In this document: positions 42,501 through 53,232 of the stretch, in pieces
How the letters are laid out: each line of letters opens with the position of its first letter
Position numbering within the stretch: the stretch's first letter is position 1
NCBI RefSeq assembly: GCF_001465545.3
Contig: NZ_CP013480.3
Span: 1,240,001-1,304,000, forward strand
Length of the DNA: 64,000 bases
Direction: 5' to 3'
DNA from: Pandoraea norimbergensis
GTDB taxonomy: Bacteria; Pseudomonadota; Gammaproteobacteria; Burkholderiales; Burkholderiaceae
Made by a program: the position numbers and the translations under genes
The notes under the pieces: generated by a model
What the model was told of the DNA's origin: nothing
What the model saw: the letters and a program-made list of their open reading frames with translations, nothing else
Databases searched by the model: none

Positions 42501-45500
42501 AGCACAACGTCAACGTCAGTGTCGGGTCACAAGGCGGCAGCGCGGGCGTGGCCGGACAAGTGAATGTGGACGCGAGCGACCCGGCCAGCAATATTCAGAC
42601 AAGCGGCGACAGCTCACCGGGCATTCTCGCGCAAGGCATTTCGGGCGGCGGCGGGATGGCGGGGGCCACCAGCTATACGTTCGGGTCGAGCAGTTTCGGC
42701 ACCGCCGCCGGCGCATCGACACCGGCGTTGTCGCTGTCGCTCGGCGGAACTTACGCGGGCAATCTGGGCAGCGTCAATACCGCCCCATATCCGGTGGTGG
42801 TCAAGAGTGGTGGCGTGATTGCCACGCAGGGGGCCGATGCAAGCGGCATCGTTGCGCAGAGCATCATGGGCGGTGGCGGAGCGGCTTCGGTTGGCCTTGC
42901 CGGTAACGCGAGTACGCATCTGGCAGATGGCCAGCAAGCCACTGCGCCGACGATCACGCTGGGCAGCACGTTGAGCGGCTCGATGTCGCCTGCATTGATG
43001 ACCGGCAGCAGCGTCAACGTTCTCAGCGGCGGCAGCATCTACACCAGCGGCGCGCTATCGCACGGCATTCTGGCGCAGTCGGTGTCGGGCGGCGGCGGGG
43101 TCGCCGGGCTGACGGCGAGCGCGTCAATGACGGCGTTGCTCGCGGGGTCTGTCGTCACGCTGGGCGCATCGCAGTCGGGGAACAATAGCCTGATTGCCAA
43201 TGCCGGGAGCGTCCTTGTCGATCTGTCGAGCGCCACCGGGAGTGCGAACTCGCCCTCGGTGATTGCAACGCAGGGAACGCTCTCGTTCGGCGTGCTCGCA
43301 CAAAGCATTGGCGGTGGCGGTGGCTATGCTGCACTGGCGAGCGGTGGCGCACCGTCGACGCTGCCCGTCACGAGTCTGACGCTCGGCGCGAAGGACCACA
43401 CCGGGGGCGCCGGATCGGACGTTGCCGTGACCGTGGGCAATAACGTCGTGGTGCAGACGCAGGGACAGAATGCGCATGGTGTCGTCGCACAGAGCGTGGG
43501 CGGGGGCGGCGGTATCGCCGGTCTGACGACGGCCCCGGGGCTTGTCACGCTGGCGTCGGTGAACAACACGTTCAGCAATGCGGGGATTAATGACGGCGGC
43601 ACGGTCGAAGTGACGGTCGCCGGTGGCATCCGCACGCAAGGCGATGGCGCGGCGGGCGTGCTCGCACAAAGCGTGGGCGGCGGGGGGGGTATTGCGGGCG
43701 ATGCGGCAGCCGTGACGTATGGCCTCGACATGGTTCGCTTGGCCAACGTGTCCGGTGCGGTGGGGGCGGGCAACACGGTGCGGGTGAGCGCGTCGGGCAG
43801 CATCGTGACGTACGGCGTGAATGCACCGGCCATTCTCGCGATGAGCTTGGGCGGCGGCGCGGTGTTCACCGACGGTGGTGTGCTGCTGAAGAATCCGCCG
43901 AACTGGAGCGGCAATGCCGGTGGCGAGATCGATGTGAGCGTGCAACCCGGCGCGACAGTGGCGGCCATGGGCGCAGGCTCCCCCGCCATTGCTGCGATCA
44001 GCATGGGCAACGCGGGCACGACCGGCAACAACGTCATCGAGGGCAAGCCGATCAGCGTGACCGTGGGCAAGGGCGCGACGGTCTTGGCGAATGCGACCTC
44101 GGGCATCGGCATTCTGGCGATCAACACCGATGGCGTGACCATCGACAATGCGGGCACCGTCTCGGCGGCCACGGCCATCGAGTCGTTGGGCAAGGCGAGC
44201 GTCAACAACAGCGGCATCATGCAGGGCAATGTGCAACTCACGACCGACAGTACGTTCGTGAATCAGGCCGGTGGCGAGTTGCGTGCGGGCCAAAGCGTGA
44301 CCGTGGGACAACTCCAGAATTTCGGCACGTTCAGCCCCGGCGGTCCGGGTGTCTTTCAGGTGTCGCACGTGTACGGTGCGTTTTCGCAGACGGGCACCGG
44401 CGTGTATGCGCCCGATCTCGATTTCACGCGTCACAACAGCGACTTTCTGGTGGTGTCCGGTGCGCTGACGTTCGGCGGCAGCGTGGTGCCGGTGCTTCAC
44501 AACCCGGTCAAGAACATCTGGCTCGGGATCGGTCACTTCGACCAAGCGCCGACGGGCGAGACGGCTGTCGCGAAGAGCACGGCCATCGTGTTCAGCTACC
44601 AGATGAAAAACAACGGCGGCGGCTCGCAAGACCCGCTGATCTCCGTCGACGCCAATTTCCGGCCGCCGGGCGTCGCCCTGAACGCCAACCAGACGTCGTT
44701 CGCCAACTTTCTGCAAACGCATTGGGACATGGGTGTCGTGGATACCGGGCCGCTGTTCCAGCCGTTCGCGAATGTGGGCGACGCCGCGTCGTACCGCAAG
44801 GCACTGGATGTGCTCTCGGGCGCGGCAACGCTCATGCGCGCCGGTTCGCGCGGACACGAAAATTACGACTTCCTGAATCGGCTGATGAGTTGTCCGCAGT
44901 TCGACGGCGTGGGCACACGTCTGGCCGAGGGCAGTTGTGTGTGGGGGCGTGTGATCGGCACGCGTGCCGATCGTTTCGATACGGCAGATGACGTCGGTTT
45001 CCGCAGCCAGCAGGTGACATATCAGTTCGGCGCGCAAAAGGAGATTGCGCCGGACTGGTTCTTCGGTGGCTCGGCGAGTTATGTGGTGACGCATGCGCGC
45101 TCGTCGGATCGCTCGCTCGATGTGTCGAGTGACGGCTTCCGTGGCGGCGTGACGTTGAAGCGGCAGATGGGGCCGTGGCAGATCGCACTGGCGCTGTTGG
45201 GCGGTTACGAGAGCGGTACGCAGAACCGGACGATCGACTATCCGGAGGCTGTCGCGCGGGCGACGAGCAAGCCCGATGCGTTCTTTGTCGGGGCGCGGTC
45301 GCGACTGTCGTATCAGGTGAATTTCGCCGACTGGTATGTGAAGCCATATGCGGATCTCGATGTCGTGTACGACCGCAGCGGGGCGTACAGCGAAAGCGGG
45401 GCGGGGGTGCTCGATCTCGCGGTGCAAAGTCAGGGGCGCACGACGGCGGTACTGAGTCCCACTGTCGAGGTGGGAGGGCGCTTCGACTATCGCGGCGTGA

Positions 45501-45754
45501 CGCTGCGTCCTTATCTGTCGCTCGGTATGAGCTTTGCGTCGAAAGGCGATGTGAGTACCGAAGTGTCGCTGGTGCAGTTTCCGAGTGCACCCTTCGTGAT
45601 TTCGTCGTCGCAACCCCGCGTCTACGGCAACTTCGCCGTGGGGGTGGAGCTGCTCTCGGGCAAGGGGCTGGAAATGCGTGCCGAATACAGCTTGCGCACC
45701 GCACCTTCGCAGACGGTACAGAGTGCGGCGTTACGACTGGCGAAACACTTCTGA
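39542..45754 (+). CDS. Giant glycine-rich autotransporter (type Va) adhesin
   Basis: 2070 residues from GTG 39542 (GGGGG at 39532-39536); earlier in-frame GTG would add 46 residues without signal character. A signal peptide ends about AGPAFSQ. The passenger (about 35-1640) is a beta-helix of about 20 units, each ending near (I/V)(L/V)AQS(I/V)GGGGG or a variant, very rich in glycine, with no cysteines after the N-terminal CC. A pertactin-like region with NNSGIMQGN and GGELRAGQSVTVGQLQNFGTFSPGG precedes the C-terminal barrel (about 1790-2070), which starts near VWGRVIGTRADRFDTAD and ends with the outer-membrane-type ALRLAKHF. It lies divergent to the response regulator, with 287 bp between. Confidence 0.92.
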   Translation: MRGKSSQVAVPLRLKALCSVAGVMLAGPAFSQTSGPLFLDYRGAAGGCCHSDNGYDGAPGQIDVERTITGLNIRSANGATGVAVDVSGGNGGNGNTNDDDSGRDHWGGNGGFGRIVDFGLVNSTVVSNGAGVSVLSKGGDGGLWGNRANGNGNGNNGNFARLTIDGGTVTAVGYGLSAQAIGGNGQASAIPSYAGIQPGLNAGIGGNAGDASVVVRGGASITATAAGSNGGAAIRAESLGGQGGLGVDDSESGYVLSGWGGNSGNVTVSIADGTVAAHGDGEVGVLARSIGGSGPAGVSTDVKGSNGGNSGQVTVTNGAAITTDGANAPGIAVYSLGGRGGDGGGGVTGSGFTGGDGGTPGGASVTNTGSITTQGLGSMGIRVSVVGGAGGNGGAAGPWSGHGGNGGGGGNTGQLAVTIQNDGNISTAGKDALGILAHAVGGGAGSADVSQGLMNIGGGAGGNGGLGGNIQADSNGSIFTTGDQSAGALIQSIGGGGGHGGDADTTGIIVGVATGGHGGAGGAGGTATMDLGGAISTAGAGSAGLILQSIGGGGGAGGSASAITVGIGLGVAVSHGGSAGGGGAGGTSRLTLENGSSITTQGAASDGAVVQSIGGGGGYGGLASSAAITIAPDLGPEIPTATLSPHYTAGGSGGDGGNGGFAQVDNAGGIWTQGDKSIGILAQSIGGGGGGGGSAAAALRTSTIAAAGSRFNISVGASIGGSGGQGGFGGVATVTNEVSGSVATAGDHAPGIVAQSVGGGGGSGGIVQQETAQSFSATLGGPSAALGSLKSLVNWLASGSQPPSVSFGSLTVGVDVRVGGSGGSGGDGVGASVFNKGRVTTAGDGAAAIVAQSIGGGGGQGGTAASTSVSSLMSSIDNLLGVVAGKVGSYFDLSPNVGTNVAVGGSGGSGGNGGPVSIANSGLLATKGFSSPGIVAQSVGGGGGAGVATAQNLEAFVANWAPNSAPEIIGEVTRIIDLLGANLASAQHNVNVSVGSQGGSAGVAGQVNVDASDPASNIQTSGDSSPGILAQGISGGGGMAGATSYTFGSSSFGTAAGASTPALSLSLGGTYAGNLGSVNTAPYPVVVKSGGVIATQGADASGIVAQSIMGGGGAASVGLAGNASTHLADGQQATAPTITLGSTLSGSMSPALMTGSSVNVLSGGSIYTSGALSHGILAQSVSGGGGVAGLTASASMTALLAGSVVTLGASQSGNNSLIANAGSVLVDLSSATGSANSPSVIATQGTLSFGVLAQSIGGGGGYAALASGGAPSTLPVTSLTLGAKDHTGGAGSDVAVTVGNNVVVQTQGQNAHGVVAQSVGGGGGIAGLTTAPGLVTLASVNNTFSNAGINDGGTVEVTVAGGIRTQGDGAAGVLAQSVGGGGGIAGDAAAVTYGLDMVRLANVSGAVGAGNTVRVSASGSIVTYGVNAPAILAMSLGGGAVFTDGGVLLKNPPNWSGNAGGEIDVSVQPGATVAAMGAGSPAIAAISMGNAGTTGNNVIEGKPISVTVGKGATVLANATSGIGILAINTDGVTIDNAGTVSAATAIESLGKASVNNSGIMQGNVQLTTDSTFVNQAGGELRAGQSVTVGQLQNFGTFSPGGPGVFQVSHVYGAFSQTGTGVYAPDLDFTRHNSDFLVVSGALTFGGSVVPVLHNPVKNIWLGIGHFDQAPTGETAVAKSTAIVFSYQMKNNGGGSQDPLISVDANFRPPGVALNANQTSFANFLQTHWDMGVVDTGPLFQPFANVGDAASYRKALDVLSGAATLMRAGSRGHENYDFLNRLMSCPQFDGVGTRLAEGSCVWGRVIGTRADRFDTADDVGFRSQQVTYQFGAQKEIAPDWFFGGSASYVVTHARSSDRSLDVSSDGFRGGVTLKRQMGPWQIALALLGGYESGTQNRTIDYPEAVARATSKPDAFFVGARSRLSYQVNFADWYVKPYADLDVVYDRSGAYSESGAGVLDLAVQSQGRTTAVLSPTVEVGGRFDYRGVTLRPYLSLGMSFASKGDVSTEVSLVQFPSAPFVISSSQPRVYGNFAVGVELLSGKGLEMRAEYSLRTAPSQTVQSAALRLAKHF

Positions 45755-45767
45755 CGTGACGTCATGA

Positions 45768-45818
45768 CAAAGGCCTGACCCGCTTCGATCGCGGGACAGG
45801 CCTTTGTTGTTGTGCGTT
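45768..45818. terminator. Bidirectional terminator between autotransporter and beta-lactamase-like gene
   Basis: CAAAGGCCTG (45768-45777) pairs with CAGGCCTTTG (45797-45806), with an inner CCGC/GCGG stem around TTCG. The plus side is followed by TTGTTGTGCGTTTTTT. The hairpin lies between two convergent genes and is symmetrical enough to serve both. Confidence 0.85.
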
Positions 45819-45829
45819 TTTTGCGCGGA

Positions 45830-46840
45830 TCAGGCGGCGGCTTTGGCGGCCGCCTTGAGCACGTCGCTGGCGGCGGCGATGAACTCGCCTGTGCGCTCGA
45901 CGCTCGTCTTGCCGTCGAGCCAGTTGGACGTGAAGCAGAACGTCACCGGGGTCTTACCCACGAGCATTTCGCCCGCGAAGCACAGCGCGTGGAAGTTCTC
46001 CCAATCGAGACTGCCGCCCTTGCCATACGCGAGCAGCCCGTCGGGCACGGCCATCCACACGGCGTCGGCCATGGCGGAAATGCGCTTGAATTCGGTGAGC
46101 GACGACGGCTTCGCGAACAGCTTCCCGCGCAGCACTTGCCGATACCACTTGACGAGATCGGCGGCGGAACTCGTCATCGTTTCGTGATCGTTGATGACGT
46201 CGGTGCGCGGCTTCAGTCCGAGGTCTTCATTGCGTTCCATCTTCTGCATGCCGGCCCAGCCGAGATCGACGCCCGGCGCAGCGCCCGCGAGATAGGAGAA
46301 GAGCTTGCGGGTTGAGTCCGGGATGCGCGCCGTGGTCAGTCCCACACGCTTGAGCAGTTCGCGCACACGATCGGGGCCGACGGCAGCGAGTGAAATGTCG
46401 GTGCCCAAGTTGTCGCTGTGCGAGATCATCGCTTCGAGTGCGGTGCGGTACTGGGTTTGTCCGGTGAGCCCGATCAGCACCGGGCTGCCCGGCGTGCGCA
46501 CGGCGTCGTTGACGTCGCAGAGTTGGGTCTCCGAGCGTTGGTTGTAGCCGGATTCCACATCGAGCAGAAACTGCCCGAGGATGTAAGTCTTGACCGCGCT
46601 GCCGACGAACAGCATCCGGTCCGGCGCATAGGCTGACTGCCAGCCACCCGACGGGATGTCGGCAAGGACGAGGCAACTCGTCGTTTGCGGCGCGAGGGCG
46701 CCGAAGCGGCGCACGGCGGCGTCGAGGTCTGCACGGCCCGCTGCGATGGCGTTGGCGGCGGGCGTGAGCAACGCCGGTGTGGCGAGTGAGGCGGCGGCAA
46801 GTTGCAGGGCTTGCCGGCGGGTGGGGCGAAAGGCGGTCAT
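45830..46840 (-). CDS. Tat-exported class A beta-lactamase-like serine hydrolase
   Basis: 336 residues from ATG 46840. Twin-arginine signal (PTRRQALQLAAASLATPALL). Active-site motifs: SAVK (Ser81-Lys84), SDN (142-144), and KGG (274-276) where most class A enzymes have KTG/KSG. The omega-loop glutamate is not obvious by eye. Serine-reactive hydrolases of this kind may hydrolyse beta-lactams or peptidoglycan peptides; activity cannot be told from sequence. Longer ORF start rejected in favour of the ATG with the Tat motif. Divergent from the ICMT-like gene. Confidence 0.82.
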   Translation of the reverse strand: MTAFRPTRRQALQLAAASLATPALLTPAANAIAAGRADLDAAVRRFGALAPQTTSCLVLADIPSGGWQSAYAPDRMLFVGSAVKTYILGQFLLDVESGYNQRSETQLCDVNDAVRTPGSPVLIGLTGQTQYRTALEAMISHSDNLGTDISLAAVGPDRVRELLKRVGLTTARIPDSTRKLFSYLAGAAPGVDLGWAGMQKMERNEDLGLKPRTDVINDHETMTSSAADLVKWYRQVLRGKLFAKPSSLTEFKRISAMADAVWMAVPDGLLAYGKGGSLDWENFHALCFAGEMLVGKTPVTFCFTSNWLDGKTSVERTGEFIAAASDVLKAAAKAAA

Positions 46841-47137
46841 CGCGAGAGGTCTCCGAAGCAAAGGCAGGGGCAGGGTGCGAAACGTGAGGCTTGGATGCCG
46901 CAGGTTCTTGCCTGTGTTGCTTTGCGGCGAGGCCGGGGCTGACGTTAGCACGCAGTGTTGACGGTGGCGATCCCCTCTTTTGAGTAGTCGCCTATGCGTG
47001 GCTGCGCCACGCTATGATGGCGACGTGCGCGGGCTGCCCGCGTAGGTCAGGAAGGTTGGAATCGTGGGGCGGCAACTGTCGTGAGCGCGGACGTGACGAG
47101 CGACACCGTATCCTCGTAGTGCCACCGATTGGACGAC
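46841..47137. other. Intergenic region, divergent promoters
   Basis: 297 bp between the beta-lactamase-like gene and the membrane methyltransferase-like gene. No gene is visible on either strand. It should hold both promoters, but no clear -35/-10 pair was found. Confidence 0.5.
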
Positions 47138-48565
47138 ATGACGGAAGACATGACGAACGACATGACTGGTACCGTGACCGACACCGCACGCCATAACCCC
47201 GGCAACCGCGATACCCCCGGCAACCCCGGCAACCCCGGCAACCCCGGCAACCCCGGCGGCCCCGGCGGCCCCGGCGGCCCCGGCAATCCTGATGGAGCCG
47301 TGCCCGCGCGGCCACGCTCGGCGACACACGGCGCGGTCGGGGCCGCCGGTTTCGCGGCCTTTCTCCTGTCACTGGTCCTGCTACGCGCCTACCGTCCTTT
47401 CGGGGGCGACATCGTCGCGAGTGCACTGTTCATGGTTGGCATGACTTCGGCGACGGTGCTGCTGGTGGACCTGCTGTGGCAGAAGACTTATCGGCGCGCG
47501 TCGACGGGGTTGAGTTTCGAGCGCGACGATCCGTCGTGGTCTCGCACGATGGTCAAGTTCACCGGCCTGTTGGGCAGTCTGGGGTTCGTCGCGCTGCTGT
47601 ACTGGCTGTTCCCGGAATATCACGGCGACTTTTACGATCGCTACTACCGGATGCTGTCGCTGATAGTGCCGCCATTGCTGGTGTTGGCGCTGCCGTATCT
47701 CTACTTTGTCGATCGCAGGATGCCGCAGCCGTTGGACGGCTATTGGCACGTGGGCCAGCTCGTGACGTTGCAGTGGGCCAACGTAGACCGCCGAATCGTC
47801 GGGCAGCATCTGCTCGGCTGGCTGGTGAAGGGGTTCTTTCTGCCGTTGATGTTCGGCTACCTGTGCAACGACCTCGCCCGATTCCTGAACGCCGATGTCA
47901 GTCAGCTCACCGGCTTCAAGCCGTGGTTCGATCTGTTGTACGGCCTGTGCTATTTCGTCGATGTGGGCCTGACGGTGATGGGCTACCTGCTGACGTTGCG
48001 CCTTGCCGATACGCATCTGCGCTCGGCCGAGCCGACCATGCTGGGGTGGGCGGTGGCGCTGGCGTGTTACGAGCCGTTCTGGTCGTTGATCGGCCGCCAG
48101 TATCTGCATTACGACACCGGTTTCGCATGGGGCGAGTGGCTGTGGGGGTCACCGCTGCTTTATGGCATCTGGGGCAGTGCGATCCTGCTGCTGACCATGA
48201 TTTACGTCTGGGCCACCGTGAGTTTCGGCGGCCGCTTCTCCAACCTCACCCATCGCGGCATCATTACCAACGGCCCTTATCGCTGGACCAAGCATCCGGC
48301 GTATGTGGCGAAGAACCTGTCGTGGTGGCTGATCTTCATCCCCTTCGTGGCGCGCGGGCCGGTGGATGAGGCGCTGCGCCACTGCCTGCTGCTGTTGGGC
48401 GTCAACGGCCTCTATGCGATGCGGGCGTGGACCGAAGAGCGCCATCTGTCTCGCGATCCGGTCTATGTGGCGTACGCCCGATGGATCGATGCGCATGGGC
48501 TGTTTCGGTTTCTGCCGAACTTGTCATGGTTCGGCAGGCGCTGGCGGACACCGAGCGCCAGCTAG
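47138..48565 (+). CDS. ICMT-like integral membrane methyltransferase family protein with Pro/Gly/Asn repeat tail
   Basis: 475 residues from ATG 47138 (upstream TTG at 47129 possible). Residues about 20-55 are collagen-like repeats (NPG and GPG triplets). The rest has about 8-10 membrane helices, and the C-terminal domain has the isoprenylcysteine methyltransferase / PEMT-like signature [19 protein letters not shown] and [15 protein letters not shown] near the end, where SAM and substrate bind. The natural substrate is unknown. The repeat tail is probably cytosolic and may vary in length. Confidence 0.8.
   Translation: MTEDMTNDMTGTVTDTARHNPGNRDTPGNPGNPGNPGNPGGPGGPGGPGNPDGAVPARPRSATHGAVGAAGFAAFLLSLVLLRAYRPFGGDIVASALFMVGMTSATVLLVDLLWQKTYRRASTGLSFERDDPSWSRTMVKFTGLLGSLGFVALLYWLFPEYHGDFYDRYYRMLSLIVPPLLVLALPYLYFVDRRMPQPLDGYWHVGQLVTLQWANVDRRIVGQHLLGWLVKGFFLPLMFGYLCNDLARFLNADVSQLTGFKPWFDLLYGLCYFVDVGLTVMGYLLTLRLADTHLRSAEPTMLGWAVALACYEPFWSLIGRQYLHYDTGFAWGEWLWGSPLLYGIWGSAILLLTMIYVWATVSFGGRFSNLTHRGIITNGPYRWTKHPAYVAKNLSWWLIFIPFVARGPVDEALRHCLLLLGVNGLYAMRAWTEERHLSRDPVYVAYARWIDAHGLFRFLPNLSWFGRRWRTPSAS
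47215..47285 (+). repeat. 9-bp in-frame tandem repeat
   Basis: Five or so GGCAACCCC units are followed by three GGCGGCCCC units, coding for Asn-Pro-Gly and Gly-Pro-Gly triplets at the N-terminus of the membrane methyltransferase-like protein. Slippage changes length in steps of three residues without a frameshift. Confidence 0.85.
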
Positions 48566-48690
48566 GCGAGGGAACTCTCAGCGGCCAGGCATCGTCAAAA
48601 ACGGGACAACCGCCCGCCAAAGTGGCGTCGATCCCGTCGACGCCGAGCCGCCGCCGACAAGAATATTCACCTCCGGGAAAACCCCGCGTC

Positions 48691-48745
48691 TTGAAATCGT
48701 AAAACCCCGTCCCTATAATTAGCACTCGTTGGTGTAGAGTGCTAA
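48691..48745 (+). promoter_or_regulatory. groESL promoter with CIRCE element
   Basis: TTGAAA (48691-48696), 17 bp, TATAAT (48714-48719). CIRCE inverted repeat TTAGCACTC-N9-GAGTGCTAA lies at 48719-48745, overlapping the start site. HrcA bound there represses groESL and is relieved on heat shock (established for this element). The 78-bp leader to groES is AT-rich. Confidence 0.95.
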
Positions 48746-48823
48746 CGTCATGAATTCATCTTATATGCAACATCTTGCATATATCGTTTTGACAATCTCA
48801 CTGAGAGAAAAGAGGAGCTTGTA

Positions 48824-49114
48824 ATGAACCTTCGTCCCTTGCATGACCGCGTTATTGTCAAGCGCCTGGACAACGAAACGAAGACCGCATCGGGCATCGT
48901 GATCCCTGAAGCCGCCGCTGAAAAGCCGGATCAGGGCGAGATCCTGGCGGTTGGCCCGGGCAAGAAAGACGATCAAGGCAAGTCGATCGTGCTCGACGTG
49001 AAGGTGGGCGACCGTGTCCTGTTCGGCAAGTACGCCGGCCAGACCGTGAAGGTCGATGGCCAGGAACTGCTGGTCATGCGTGAAGAAGACATCATGGCCG
49101 TTCTGGTCAAGTAA
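48824..49114 (+). CDS. groS: Co-chaperonin GroES
   Basis: 96 residues. Classical Gro[81 protein letters not shown]. Caps GroEL and forms the folding chamber. Strong ribosome site GAGGAG. Transcribed with groEL from the CIRCE promoter. Confidence 0.99.
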   Translation: MNLRPLHDRVIVKRLDNETKTASGIVIPEAAAEKPDQGEILAVGPGKKDDQGKSIVLDVKVGDRVLFGKYAGQTVKVDGQELLVMREEDIMAVLVK

Positions 49115-49140
49115 GACTGTCCCCCCAGACATCTACGTAA

Positions 49141-50808
<1,668 letters not shown>

Positions 50809-50926
50809 GTCTCGCAAGAGACGGCATGTCCGGGGTGCCTCCATCGTTTGAGGTGCCCCGATTGCCCGGTCGTCGGACTTCAACGGTTAGTTGTTCTTTG
50901 CCGTCGAAGTCCGCGCCAAGGAAAAG

Positions 50927-50963
50927 CGGCAACGAGTTCTTACGAATTCGTTGCCGTTTTTTT
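50927..50963. terminator. Terminator downstream of groEL
   Basis: CGGCAACGA (50927-50935) pairs with TCGTTGCCG (50948-50956), followed by seven T. Stops groESL transcription; also lies just past the end of the convergent LysR gene (50962). Confidence 0.9.
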
Positions 50964-51909
50964 ATGGGCGCGCGGTTTTGCCCCCGCGTGCGATGCCCTT
51001 GCCGAGTGGCACCGTCGCGGCAATCTCATCCTGCATCCACTGCCAGAACGCGTGGATAGCGCGCTCGCGCGGATGATGCTCGCGCCAGCTCACGTAGTAC
51101 TCAAGACTCGGTGGGATGCAGACGTCGCCTACCTGCACGAGTTCGCCCGCCGCAATGGCGTCGCGCACGAGCAGGCTGCGCGTGGTCGCGAGCCCTTGTC
51201 CGGCGACGGCGGCGCGTAGCAGCAACCCCGCATCGTCGAAAATTGGCCCGCGCGTGGGCTCGTGCGGCGGGAGCCCCGCAGCGACCAGCCAGTCGCGCCA
51301 TGACCGGTGCGCGAAACGCAGCATCGGCAGCTTCGGCGTGTCGTCGATCGTGAAGTTCGGAAGGCGGTCGATCAACTCGGGGCGGCAAACGGCGATCACG
51401 TAGTCGGTCAGTAGTTTGCGGCTCACAAAGCCGGTCGCCTCCACGCGCTGATGCCAGATGCCGACGTCGACCGAATACGGGTCCGGCGCGGCCACATCCG
51501 TATGGAGCCGGATCATCAAATCGATGCCGGGATGCTGCGCGCTGAAGCGATCAAGACGTGGGATCAGCCATTGCGCCGCCAGATCGGTCATCACGCTGAC
51601 TTCCAGCCGTACCGTGGCGGGCGATGCCCCCGCCGCCGTGCCCGCCCGGGCCTCGGTGAAGGCTTCGTCCAGTTCGGACATGCCGATGCGGATGCGCTCG
51701 GCCAGACGCGCCCCGACACTGGTCGGAATCATGCGGGCGCCGACCCGCCGGAAGAGGGGCGTGCCGAGTTGCTGCTCAAGCGAGCGCATGTGGTGGCTGA
51801 CAGCACTGTGCGTCAAATTCAATTCGTCGGCCGCCCGCGTAAAACTCCGGTGACGGGCAGCCGCTTCTAGTGCACGCAGCGATTGGAGGGGAGGAAGGTG
51901 TCGAAACAT
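50962..51909 (-). CDS. LysR-family regulator (GcvA-like)
   Basis: 315 residues. N-terminal LysR HTH about 6-65 (LPPLQSLRALEAAARHRSFTRAADELNLTHSAVSHHMRSLEQQLGTPLFRR), then a substrate-binding domain. The short 'LPPL-SLRALEAAARH' start and HSAVSHHMRSLE are typical of the GcvA/AmpR type. Divergent from the MFS gene (103-bp gap), which is its likely target. Confidence 0.92.
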   Translation of the reverse strand: MFRHLPPLQSLRALEAAARHRSFTRAADELNLTHSAVSHHMRSLEQQLGTPLFRRVGARMIPTSVGARLAERIRIGMSELDEAFTEARAGTAAGASPATVRLEVSVMTDLAAQWLIPRLDRFSAQHPGIDLMIRLHTDVAAPDPYSVDVGIWHQRVEATGFVSRKLLTDYVIAVCRPELIDRLPNFTIDDTPKLPMLRFAHRSWRDWLVAAGLPPHEPTRGPIFDDAGLLLRAAVAGQGLATTRSLLVRDAIAAGELVQVGDVCIPPSLEYYVSWREHHPRERAIHAFWQWMQDEIAATVPLGKGIARGGKTARP

Positions 51910-52012
51910 GATGTCAAATTCTACTCACAATGCGCGCTCAAAGGTTTCGTTGGCTTGGGGCCGACGTTCCCCGGACAATGGATACCCAAGTAAATTACTA
52001 AGGTATGGCTTC

Positions 52013-53224
52013 ATGTCGAAAGCACTACGCATCTTTGTGCTGTTCGCCTGCGGGTACTTCGTCTCCTACGTGTACCGCGGTGTGAATATTGGGTTTGCGC
52101 CGTTTATGACGCGCGAACTCGGACTCTCGTCGGCCGATCTCGGCTTGCTCACGAGCCTCTATTTCCTGGGCTTCGCCGGTGCGCAGTTGCCGGCGGGTGT
52201 GCTGCTAGACAAGTTCGGTCCGCGCCGCGTGGCGTCGATCGTGTTGTTGCTGGCGGCGGCGGGTGCCGCGCTGTTCGGTCTCGCACAGGGACTGGGTGCG
52301 CTGATGGTGGGGCGTCTGCTCATCGGCGTGGGCGTGTCGGTGTGTCTGGGCAGTGCGTTCAAGGCGTTGGCGCAATGGTTTCCAGTGGCGCGTCTGCCAT
52401 TGCTCAACGGGCTCGTGATGGCCGTTGGCGGCTTGGGCGGCGTGGTGGTCGGGACTCCCCTCAACTGGCTGCTTGGGATGACCGACTGGCGTGTGGTGTC
52501 GTTCGGCCTGGCCGGACTGACCGTCTTCATGTCGGTGGCGTTGTGGTTTGGCGCACCGGAGAAGCAGGGGGCGCATGCGCCGGGTGGTTTGTCGGAGGCG
52601 CTGCAAGGCGTGCGCCAAGTGCTCGGCAGCGCCATGTTCTGGAAGGTGACGTCGCTCTCCGGGATCACGCAGGGCGTGTTCTATGCGATGCAGTCGCTGT
52701 GGATGGCGCCCTTCATGCGCGACTTCGAAGGCCTGTCGGCCGCGCAAGCGGCGTCGCTCGTGTCGGTGGTCGGTCTGGCGATGATGGCCGGCAGTGTGGT
52801 GTTCGGCGCAGCGGCACGCTCGCTGGAACGCCGTGGGGTCAGCGTCTTTGCGTTCTCCGGCGTCGGCATGGTGATCTTCGTCGCGGTGCAGTTGCTGTTG
52901 ATGCTGGGCGCGCCGATTCCGCCGGTCTGGCTGTGGACCGCTTACGGCATTTTTGGTGGCACGGGCATTCTGTCATACGCCGTGCTGGCCGAGTATTTCC
53001 ACGGCACGCTGATCGGACGCGTGAACACGTCGCTCACGCTCGTCATCTTCGTGCTGATCTTCCTGTGTCAGGTGGGCATCGGGGCGGTGCTCGGCGCTTA
53101 TCCGGCGCACAGCGCGGATGCGCACTTCACCGCGTGGGCGGCGCTGATCGTGCTTCAGGTGCTGGGTGCCGTGTGGTACTTCTGGCCGCAGCGCCAGCGT
53201 GTGGGGAATGCCGCGGCCGCTTGA
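52013..53224 (+). CDS. MFS transporter
   Basis: 403 residues from ATG 52013 (a start further upstream would run into the LysR promoter region). Twelve membrane helices; motif G-L-DKFGPRRV after helix 2 (about 65-75) is the MFS signature, in a nitrate/organic acid type family. Substrate unknown; probably under the divergent LysR regulator. Confidence 0.88.
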   Translation: MSKALRIFVLFACGYFVSYVYRGVNIGFAPFMTRELGLSSADLGLLTSLYFLGFAGAQLPAGVLLDKFGPRRVASIVLLLAAAGAALFGLAQGLGALMVGRLLIGVGVSVCLGSAFKALAQWFPVARLPLLNGLVMAVGGLGGVVVGTPLNWLLGMTDWRVVSFGLAGLTVFMSVALWFGAPEKQGAHAPGGLSEALQGVRQVLGSAMFWKVTSLSGITQGVFYAMQSLWMAPFMRDFEGLSAAQAASLVSVVGLAMMAGSVVFGAAARSLERRGVSVFAFSGVGMVIFVAVQLLLMLGAPIPPVWLWTAYGIFGGTGILSYAVLAEYFHGTLIGRVNTSLTLVIFVLIFLCQVGIGAVLGAYPAHSADAHFTAWAALIVLQVLGAVWYFWPQRQRVGNAAAA

Positions 53225-53232
53225 TGCTCAGG

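Noticed and set aside
39650..43900. Regular repeats in glycine-rich region as possible CRISPR or tandem array
   Set aside because: The repeats are coding, variable in length and sequence, and in frame; no spacer structure.
43124..45613. An 829-codon minus-strand ORF inside the autotransporter
   Set aside because: Arg/His/Ala-rich shadow of the glycine-rich repeats; no start signals, no known domain.
47215..47285. Short tandem repeat as CRISPR-like array
   Set aside because: 9-bp units without spacers, read in frame as NPG/GPG triplets.
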